A stretch of DNA of 64,000 bases from Misgurnus anguillicaudatus. Taxonomy: Eukaryota > Chordata > Actinopteri > Cypriniformes > Cobitidae. Shown piece after piece: positions 56,311-64,000 of this stretch (within the stretch, counting starts at the first letter, position 1; each line of letters starts with the position of its first letter). The position numbers were made by a program, and so were the translations under genes. The stretch is from assembly GCF_027580225.2 (NCBI RefSeq), contig NC_073358.2, forward strand, positions 28,050,501 through 28,114,500, in the 5' to 3' direction. The notes under the pieces were generated by a model. The model made no database searches. It worked only from the letters and a program-made list of their open reading frames with translations, and was not told the origin of the DNA.

Positions 56311-57334
56311 CAGATGCAATGAAACAGTCAAAGAATAGACCAAATAGCAGTACGTTTTAGTATTAGCATAATTGTGAATAAAAGAAGGTTTGGTAGTGTG
56401 TTTTTTGTAAATTCACGTACACACCCAGACACACCTTTTGAAGAACCTATCCAAACCTGCATTTACACACACATATACACACAAACATTTTGATAGCAGA
56501 TTAAATTACGTTTGTCTTTGTGATGAATGTGTTAGCCAGAAAGATGATGAGGTTTTTTCGTCTGTAAGGAGTTTGGCTATTGTCTGATTCACAGATTTTA
56601 TCTTATGCAAATCGTTGCACATTTCTGACAACAGCAGACATGCAGAAATGTGTGCACAGATCCTGAGCTGATTCTGTGCTGATGCCCCCTTCTGCAAATA
56701 TGTCCCAAAAAAGGTCTTAAGTTAAAACAGCAATTTTTAAATTTATGTGGTCATGGCATTCATTTGAAATATGAAAAGTCATAATGTCTGTGACACATAG
56801 CTTAGATTCAGATGGAGGTTCTTAGTAGAAAAGAGAATCATATGTGTCCTTGTCGTATTTGAGTAAATTATTTGAAGGGGATTTCCTGTGTTTTTTCCAG
56901 GATTTTGACATAAATGAAGATGTTATCTAAGTGGTGTTCTGGAGAAACAGCATTACAGATGAATGTAGCTGATACGTAGTTCTGATAGTATTAAAGTTAT
57001 TTTCACATTCTGGTTGAACCAGATGCACATTTGGTTTGAAGCAGATGCTCGGAATACAGCTCTCCCTTGATATTATACTTAGAAAACATGTTTTGTCCTT
57101 AAAGGGGTCATGTGATGTTGCTTTAGATGTACAATATTTCATAGTTTTATTTTAGGTTAAGATGCCCTAAAATATTTATATTTGCAGGTTAAGTACCAAA
57201 AACCATCTCTGTATATTTTTTACAGCTGCTCTTTTATAAGTGAAATACACAGTTGAAATAACGTTAGAACACTAAATGTTAGCTTCTGTGTACCAAATGT
57301 TAGGTTAGTAAACCAAGAGACACAGAGACTAAAA
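56311..57334. other. intron, nothing recognised
   Basis: No repeat ends or exons supported. Confidence 0.4.
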
Positions 57335-57963
57335 CCCTGTTCGGACGGGATTAGTTTTACAGTGGTAGATGGCGTAATGTTATTTTACCACAAGACGTCT
57401 GTAATACTAATGGTAAATTCGGACGGGATTAGAAATCTCAGTAAAACATTCAGAAGTGGGAGGGGTAACTCTTTTGCGCAGCGCGTCACCTCTCGTCTTC
57501 ATGTGCACATTACTTTGCTTCCTGATATCAGATGTGCAAACAACATGACACAGACGAGGAAAACGTGAAAACGCTGTGTTTCATTTCAGTTTGGGGAGAA
57601 CGTCAATTTCATAAACAGTTCCTGTGTCGTGATAATCAGGAACTGACTTGCCACTGACTTGTTTTTCCGCCTAGAACGCAAGTAAATGCTTCTTTAAGCG
57701 CTTTTATATTTAAAAGAAACCCGCAAATTAAAAGGAAATGACGCAATTTACGTGTATTTTACAGCTGGTCTATTCGCACTGGATTAGTATTACCTGAGGT
57801 AATTTCTCCTGACCTTTTTACAGAAGGTAAAAGTCGCTGTAATCTTTACTGACATTGTCCGTAATGATTACTGACATTCGGACTGGACTAAAATCACTGA
57901 GAAGCTCTGATAAAACTTGCTTTACCCCACCTCCATATGTAAAACTAATCCCGTCCGTATAGT
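57335..57963. mobile_element. MITE with doubled CGGACGGGATTAG motif
   Basis: TTCGGACGGGATTAGTTTTA at the left pairs with TAAAACTAATCCCGTCCG at the right. A second TTCGGACGGGATTAG at 57418 and a diverged inverted partner near 57876 form a subterminal pair. Confidence 0.75.
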
Positions 57964-58410
57964 ACTTAAGAGAACTCAACCTCACCGTGTTTAGCTCAAT
58001 AAAAACAGAGACCAACAGGGTCGGTGTCTGTAACTTAGGAAAAAAACAATCAGGTTTTTATATTGTATTTAAACTTTTGGCTACCAATGACTGTAACGTT
58101 ACAAAACAACATGTAGGCATTAAATTAGCAACACGTACGCATTGCATAACCTTTTACAATATATAATTTTAGTTTTTTATGGCTCCATAATGTGACTTAA
58201 AATTATGGCTGCACTGTGAAATGTTTTTTTATGGGTTGTGGATTGGAGGTCAGACCCAACAAAGTAGGGACTGCAACTACTTTGATAGTAGATTCCTTGA
58301 GAAACCGGCATTGAAATGTGCCACATTGACGAAGCAATCACTTGTGAAATGTTTAGAACAGACGGCTAAGGTCGAACTAAATTGTTGTGGAATTTCCAAA
58401 TAAATGAACA

Positions 58411-58967
58411 TTAAAGAGCACCTATTTCTTTGCTAAAAAACAACTTTATTTTGTGTATTTGGTATAATACAATGTGTTCAGGTGGTTTAAGGTTAAAAAA
58501 CACATTATTTTACCGAACATTTTTGTAGCTCCAAATATCCTGCCTTTCTCAAACGCAGTGATTTTGTTCAAAACTCATCGATCTGAAAAGCGCTTTGTCC
58601 CTGATTGGCCAGCTACTCTGTACGTTGTGATTGGCCTGAATAGCTTTGATGTCAGCCGGAAATGTGATGCTCCTTACCATGTTTGAAAGATTCGCTCACA
58701 ATGCAATGCTAACAGGCTGTGAGTCAAAGTGGGAGGAATTATAATCATGTCGGTCTTGTGCACGTCAACAGGCCCAGGAAGTAAACTGTTGCCTACAATC
58801 TGTGTGTTTGTTGTAGTCCAAGAAAAGAGATTTGCATTGGAAACAATAACTTGCGTCATTGTTTACTTTGGGGTTTGTACCTTTTGCGTATTGTTAACAT
58901 TTATTAATAAACACTTACACAGAAAAGGAAATGTAAAATCATGAACTGAACCATAGATGCTCTTTAA
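58411..58967. mobile_element. MITE, TTAAAGAGCACCTATT ends
   Basis: 557 bp with TTAAAGAGCACCTATTTC at the left and ATAGATGCTCTTTAA at the right. Non-coding; the short frames inside have no motif. A deleted relative lies at 60557-60822. Confidence 0.75.
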
Positions 58968-58981
58968 CCATTAGTCTTTTA

Positions 58982-60386
58982 CAGTGAGGAAAATAAGTAT
59001 TTGAACACCTGTCTATCAGCTAGAATTCTGACCCTCAAAGACCTGTTAGTCTGCTTTTGAAATGTCCACCTCCACTCCATTTATTATCCTAAATTAGATG
59101 CACCTGTTTGAGGGTGGTTAGCTTTATAAAGACACCTGTCCACCCCATACAATCAGTAAGAATCCAACTACCAACATGGCCAAGACCAAAGAGCTGTCCA
59201 AAGACACTAGTCAAAATTGTACACCTCTACAAGGCTGGAAAGGGCTACAGGGAAATTGCCAAGCAGCTTGGTGAAAAAGGTCTACTGTTGGAGCAATCAT
59301 TAGAAAATGGAAGAAGCTAAACATGGCCGTCAATCTCCCTCGGACTGGGGCTCCATGCAAGATCTCACCTCGTGGGGTCTCAATAATCCTAAGAAAGGTG
59401 AGAAATCACCCCAGAACTACACTTGAGGAGCTGGTCAATGACTTGAAAAGAGCTGGGACCACCGTTTCCAAGGTTACTGTTGGTAATACACTAAGACGTC
59501 ATGGTTTAAAATCACGCATGGCACGATAGGTTCCCCTGCTTAAACCAGCACATGTCCAGGCCCGTCTTAAGTTTGCCAATGACCATTTGGATGATTCAGA
59601 GGAGTCATGGGAGAAAGTCATGTGGTCAGATGAGACCAAAATAGAACTTTTTGGTCATAATTCCACTAAACATGTTTGGTGGAAGAAGAATGATGAGTAC
59701 CATCCCAAGAACATCATCTCTACTGTGAAGCATGGGAGTGGTAGCATCATGCTTTGGGGATGTTTTTCTGCTCATGGGACAGAGCGACTGCACTGTATTA
59801 AGGAGAGGATGACCGGGGCCATGTATTGCGAGATTTTGGGGAACAACCTCCTTCCCTCAGTAAGAGCATTGAAGATGGGTCGAGGCTGGGTCTTCCAACA
59901 TGACAATGACCAGAAGCACACAGCCAGGATAACCAAGGAGTGGCTCTGTAAGAAGCATTTCAAGGTTATGGCGTGGCCTAGCCAGTCTCCAGACCTAAAC
60001 CCAATAGAGAATCTTTGAAGGGGGCTCAAACTCTGTGTTTCTCAGCGACAGGCCAGAAACCTGACTGTTCTGGAGAAGATCTGTGTGGAGGAGTGTGCAA
60101 ACCTGGTGAAAAACTACAGGAAACGTTTGACCTCTGTAACTGCAAACACAAAGGCTACTGTATCAAATATTAACATTGATTTTCTCAGCTTCTCAAATAC
60201 TTATTTGCAGCTGTATCATACAAATAAATTGTTAAAAAATCATACATTGTGATTTCTGGATTTTTTTTAGATTATGTCTCTCACAGTGGACATGCACCTA
60301 CGATGACAACTTCAGACCCATCCATGATTTCTAAGTGGGAGAACTTGCAAAATAGCAGGGTGTTCAAATACTTATTTTCCTCACTG
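58982..60386 (+). mobile_element. Tc1-like transposon, inactive
   Basis: 1405 bp between TA at 58980-58981 and 60387-60388. Exact inverted ends CAGTGAGGAAAATAAGTATT and AATACTTATTTTCCTCACTG, continuing through TTGAACACC. The transposase inside is interrupted. Confidence 0.92.
59176..60150 (+). pseudogene. Tc1-like transposase, broken
   Basis: DD(34)E cut-and-paste transposase in pieces. The start MAKTKELSKDT lies at 59176; after a frameshift [16 protein letters not shown] is the first helix-turn-helix. [20 protein letters not shown] (from 59336) leads into the second DNA-binding half, which ends at a TAG after HGLKSRMAR. The catalytic part has [13 protein letters not shown] (first Asp, near 59629), [18 protein letters not shown] (second Asp, near 59905) and [10 protein letters not shown] (Glu), directly followed by TGA at 60016 where a Trp codon is expected. 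At least one frameshift and two stops make it inactive. Confidence 0.9.
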
Positions 60387-60556
60387 TATATGTACCTTGG
60401 GGGTTTGTTTGTCTAAAAGGGGCAGGTGGGGCAGTGGACGGTGACAGTGCTCAGGGTAGTGACTGAGTATTGACTGTTTTAAAACTTATATGGTACTTGC
60501 ATAGCCCCTAGACCTCAGTTATCATGAAAAAAGCCATGCAGTTTCAGATTTGACAA

Positions 60557-60822
60557 TATGGGACCTTTAAAGAACATTATTTGGTGTAATGCAATGTGTC
60601 CATTTTCTGAAACGCGCCGAATTATACAAAGCTCATCGTTCTGTGATGGAAATATTATACTCCTTACCATATTTGGAATATCAGCTCCTAAAGCCACTCC
60701 TGTTCCCTACAGACCCCAGTGCATTTTTGAGGGCATGAATTTGCATAGCGTTAACATGTACTAACAAACACTTACCACAAGAAATGTCAAATCACAAAAG
60801 GAAAATGTGTGCTTTTTAACAT
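60557..60822. mobile_element. deleted relative of the 58411 MITE
   Basis: Shares TACTCCTTACCAT and AACAAACACTTACC with 58411-58967, in the same order. The ends are diverged. Confidence 0.5.
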
Positions 60823-61285
60823 CTTTTTAGTTAGAAAAAAAATTCTTACATTTACTCTCCAAATCTTGCAGAACACTGGTAGACACACGTGCAAAGCTTC
60901 TGCATGTTTGCTTGTAGGTGTTAGGGTTCGTCAAAGAAAACACAATGGCACAAAAGACAACTCCCACTGACAGTTCTGTGAGGGATTCATGAATCTGTAA
61001 AAAAAACCAACTGTCAAGAATTTCAGTTTGTTTTGTTGTGTAATACCGTTCTCTATACACTTGCCTCCCTAATGAATGCCTCTGTTGTTTAAACCATTAA
61101 TACTCTCACTGACATAAAGACAATATCTTTTGTAAGTAGCTTAGTTCCTATAATAAAATGTTTTTATTGTGTTTTCTGCGCATTGTAGAAACAAGTAGGC
61201 ATATATTGCCTAAATAAACTTTACAATTCAGTATAGGTGTGCTTGTGTTTATAGTACAGGTGGGTTAGATGTTAAAGGTTAACTT
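60823..61285. other. intron, nothing recognised
   Basis: AT-rich, no supportable feature. Confidence 0.4.
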
Positions 61286-61776
61286 AGGGTGTTTTCACAT
61301 ATAGTTCATTTTTAAAGAACCAAACCCAGTTCACTTAAAGTGAACCAGAAAAGAGACTAGCTGAATGTGACCTCAGTCCTTTTGGTGATCACAATATAGT
61401 GGAATCAAAAGAGGACCCAGTTTTTTTTTGGTCCTCTTCAGAACTGAAGTGATCTCAGACCCTTTCTTGTTCACATCACAACTTCATAAGAACTCAGACC
61501 CCAGCTTTCTGTGCAGCAGTTTATTTTGATTGAATGTCAAAACCACACGCGAAAAGGACCGGGACCTCATTGATTTCACATATCAAAAAGAAATCGAACC
61601 ACAAAAGAACCCAAAAGCGAACCATACTCAGACCACCTCCAGAAGTGGTCTGAGTTCGGTTCGCTTTTGGGTCCTTTTAGGGGGTCTGAGATCACTTGGT
61701 TTGTTCACATATACATCCTGAACTGCTCTGAGAGCGTTTGGAGGGCTCAAACAAACTAGGTGTGAAAACACCCTTA
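61286..61776. mobile_element. MITE, AGGGTGTTTTCACA ends, with hairpin core
   Basis: Ends AGGGTGTTTTCACATATAG and TAGGTGTGAAAACACCCT. The core 61603-61678 is a strong hairpin: ACCCAAAAGCGAACC (61609-61623) pairs with GGTTCGCTTTTGGGT (61658-61672), and CTCAGACCAC with GTGGTCTGAG. Non-coding. Confidence 0.82.
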
Positions 61777-62213
61777 TTCTCTAAAATCTCAACTCTGGCA
61801 GTATATATTTATAATATAAAAAGTACTTTTTAACAGTTTGTACCGGGTTTTGTGTGGGATTTGTCTCAAAATAATTTAATCCAGTTCTGTGTTAAATTGC
61901 AGTATTTGTATATATACATATCAGATGATTGTAAAACAAATATGATTTTCCACACAGATTTTGCAAAGACATATTTTAGATTGCATTATTGGTGTTTCTT
62001 GGCAGATGTGCAACATGCGTAGCAGATGTGAGTTAAGAATTTGTTGAAATAGAGGTTAAGAGAGGTTTCCTTGTGATGTTGAGACATGACAAGGATATCA
62101 AAATGTGTTTTTTTATTTCTGCAGACCACCTTGATTTGTACAGAAAAAAAAACATGTTACTTTTGTGTAGTCACATGCTTAGATCTGATCCTGTGTTCTG
62201 TTTCCAATTTCAG
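61777..62213. other. intron upstream of exon 9
   Basis: No repeat ends supported; it leads to the exon 9 acceptor. Confidence 0.4.
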
Positions 62214-62267
62214 TATAAGTGCCAAAGTGCCAGAAGAAACTCCAGTGGAAATGACAATGATTTTGAG
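62214..62267 (+). CDS. unidentified host gene, exon 9
   Basis: 54 nt after acceptor tttccaatttcag, with donor GTGAGA. Phase 0 to phase 0. It reads YKCQSARRNSSGNDNDFE, continuing the basic then Ser/Asn/Asp-rich character of exon 8. The donor lies about 10 nt before a very long TG microsatellite, which could affect splicing. Confidence 0.62.
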
Positions 62268-62274
62268 GTGAGAC

Positions 62275-62398
<124 letters not shown>

Positions 62399-62399
62399 T

Positions 62400-63350
62400 T
62401 AGACCTACATTATAAGTACAAGGTAGTGTAGAGTGTATTCAATTTTCATGTTGATCTCAGCTGTCCCCATAATTCAGCTGTCTTAGTAGACTGGAGCTGC
62501 ATCCCAATTCCCCTACTTATATTATGCCCTAATAAGTATTAGTAAAAACTGTTTTTTGTTTTCCGGACATACTAACGCAAAATGGAAGTGACGACTGTTG
62601 CCTGGAAGACGCAGTGATTCTTAAGAAATTCAAACATCAGAAAACAACAATTTGCCTTCAAGCATTTCTTCATTTATTATTTGTCATGTAATGTTTACGC
62701 TATAGTTTAATTTATTGATTCAGTGATGTATCATTTATTTAATTAGTTAATTCTGGATAGCGAAACTAAACTCCGCCCTCTCGTGTTGAGTTGTGGTTAA
62801 TATGAGATGTTTGAGTGTCTATGGATTTACACTTTAAAAGGGACATACCATGAAAATCTTTTTCCATGTTTAAGTGCTATAATTAGGTACCCAGTGTTTT
62901 ATCATCCTATAAAATGTGAAAAAGTTCAACCCAGTAACTTAGTTTTGATAAACCATTCTCCACAAGCATGTGAAAAAATAGCTCATTGAAATTTGGCTCC
63001 CCTTGCAAATTTTCACCTAAAACATCTATGAATTTTATGGATACTCATTTCAACATACTATGATTTGGGACATGCTAATTTTTTTTTAAATATTATTTAG
63101 GATGGGATTGTGATGCAGGGATTTTTAATATTATTAAAAATGTAAAAAAGCTGAATGTTTTCTGTGAATGTAATGTTTAGGGATAGGGTTAGGTGATAGA
63201 AAGTATTATTAGGTCAATATAAAGTCCATTACACATATGGAAAAGCTCACATAATGATAGCTGCATCAGTGCGTGTGGGGCTCAGACCATGATATTTCAG
63301 TCACGATTACATATATACAATTTTGATAATATTTGTCTGTGTTGTTACAG
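62400..63350. other. intron with one repeat fragment
   Basis: 62830-62975 is a copy of the 32400 repeat (TTTTTCCATGTTTAAGTGCT). The remainder shows no feature. Confidence 0.5.
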
Positions 63351-63414
63351 GAGGGAATGCGTTCTAATGATTTCACCACAACCCTCACAGTCTTTGGTCT
63401 AAAACCGAGAACAG
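63351..63414 (+). CDS. unidentified host gene, exon 10
   Basis: 64 nt after acceptor ctgtgttgttacag, with donor GTAGAT. Phase 0 in, phase 1 out. It reads EGMRSNDFTTTLTVFGLKPR then T and a split codon. Less acidic than earlier exons, with a beta-strand-like TTTLTVFGL. The gene must continue beyond the window, since no stop is reached. Confidence 0.62.
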
Positions 63415-64000
63415 GTAGATATCTCCTCTGTTGTGTCTTGTATCTTCATTACATATTTATGCAATCACACATTCAAGCATTGTTTCTAAACTCAACTACA
63501 AGGCTCCTTATTAAGGTGCGTTTTGGTCAGTTGGATTTGTGACCGCTTTTGTCCTTATTACTTTGAGTGAATTTTCGATGGTTTAGTTGTTAAACCATGA
63601 GAAATGATGGGTTTAATTTGACGCGCACTAATATTATGTCCGTGTAAGGGAAAAATAATACATCCATCAGTTGGCCTAATGGCAGAAACCATCTGGCATG
63701 GCGAAGGGTCTTTTCTGGGACTTATCAATGACGTTTAACGTTACGTAATTTAGGTTGTTTTATCTGACTCCAAAAGATAAAATCTCATTGTTCGTAATTG
63801 TGAAGTGTAGGTGTGACCTTTCTGTCTCCGCACAGTGGGGTGGTTGTCTTGGAAGTAGATGTGAATTTTTTGAAGAATATTTCAGATGTTGATTCAACAG
63901 GACTTAAATGTTTGTAGAAAATGGTTTCCTCTGGATTCAACCATTTGGAGGATGTTTACAGCTACCTTTTGTCAGGTTTGGCACCACCCTACAGTCCGAG
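63415..64000. other. intron, nothing recognised
   Basis: A candidate acceptor near 63836 (ccgcacag) leads to a stop within eight codons in the required phase, so no further exon is called. Confidence 0.4.

Noticed and set aside
63836..63860. Possible exon after ccgcacag
   Set aside because: In the required phase it reaches TAG within eight codons and has no good donor.

Overview
The window looks like intronic or intergenic DNA from a teleost, most likely a cypriniform (carp/zebrafish-like) fish. The reasons are its AT-rich background, the very high density of small DNA transposons, the mix of hAT, Tc1-like, DIRS and Penelope-like elements, and one split host gene with GT-AG introns. This placement is inference from repeat content; no marker gene was identified. 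I found no rRNA gene, CRISPR array or operon.

Host gene: ten short plus-strand segments between 5562 and 63414 have splice signals at both ends and join in one open frame through nine successive junctions, about 769 coding nt. They encode a Ser/Asp/Glu/Gln-rich, mostly low-complexity protein with a short coiled-coil-like part. I do not recognise the gene. Its first and last exons are not visible. Nearly everything else is intron filled with transposons.

Layout. 1-5.5 kb: foldback and hAT-type MITEs. 5.5-10.5 kb: exons 1-2, an hAT MITE, a foldback and a degenerate Tc1-like element (8802-10441). 10.5-18.6 kb: a four-layer nest in which a complete-looking 6.2 kb DIRS retrotransposon (12187-18374) sits in an hAT-type element, which sits in an older repeat. 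18.6-22.3 kb: inverted-repeat elements, one interrupted by an hAT. 22.6-26.4 kb: a 5'-truncated Penelope-like element with reverse transcriptase and GIY-YIG endonuclease, interrupted by three other transposons. 27-35 kb: exon 3 and several MITEs. 36.8-44.2 kb: exons 4-5 with nested hATs. 45-54.5 kb: MITEs, a minisatellite, a LINE tail, a tRNA-like remnant and exon 6. 55-64 kb: exons 7-10, a dead Tc1-like element (58982-60386), a large hairpin MITE and a long TG microsatellite beside a splice donor.

The genes do not form one system. The DIRS proteins (Gag, RT/RNase H, tyrosine recombinase) and the PLE protein are self-contained mobile-element machinery. The most informative signals are insertion structures: exact target duplications, reading frames that resume across insertions, the DIRS end-junction copy, and a family of MITEs with 4-bp duplications. 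I see no convincing new biological system beyond these.
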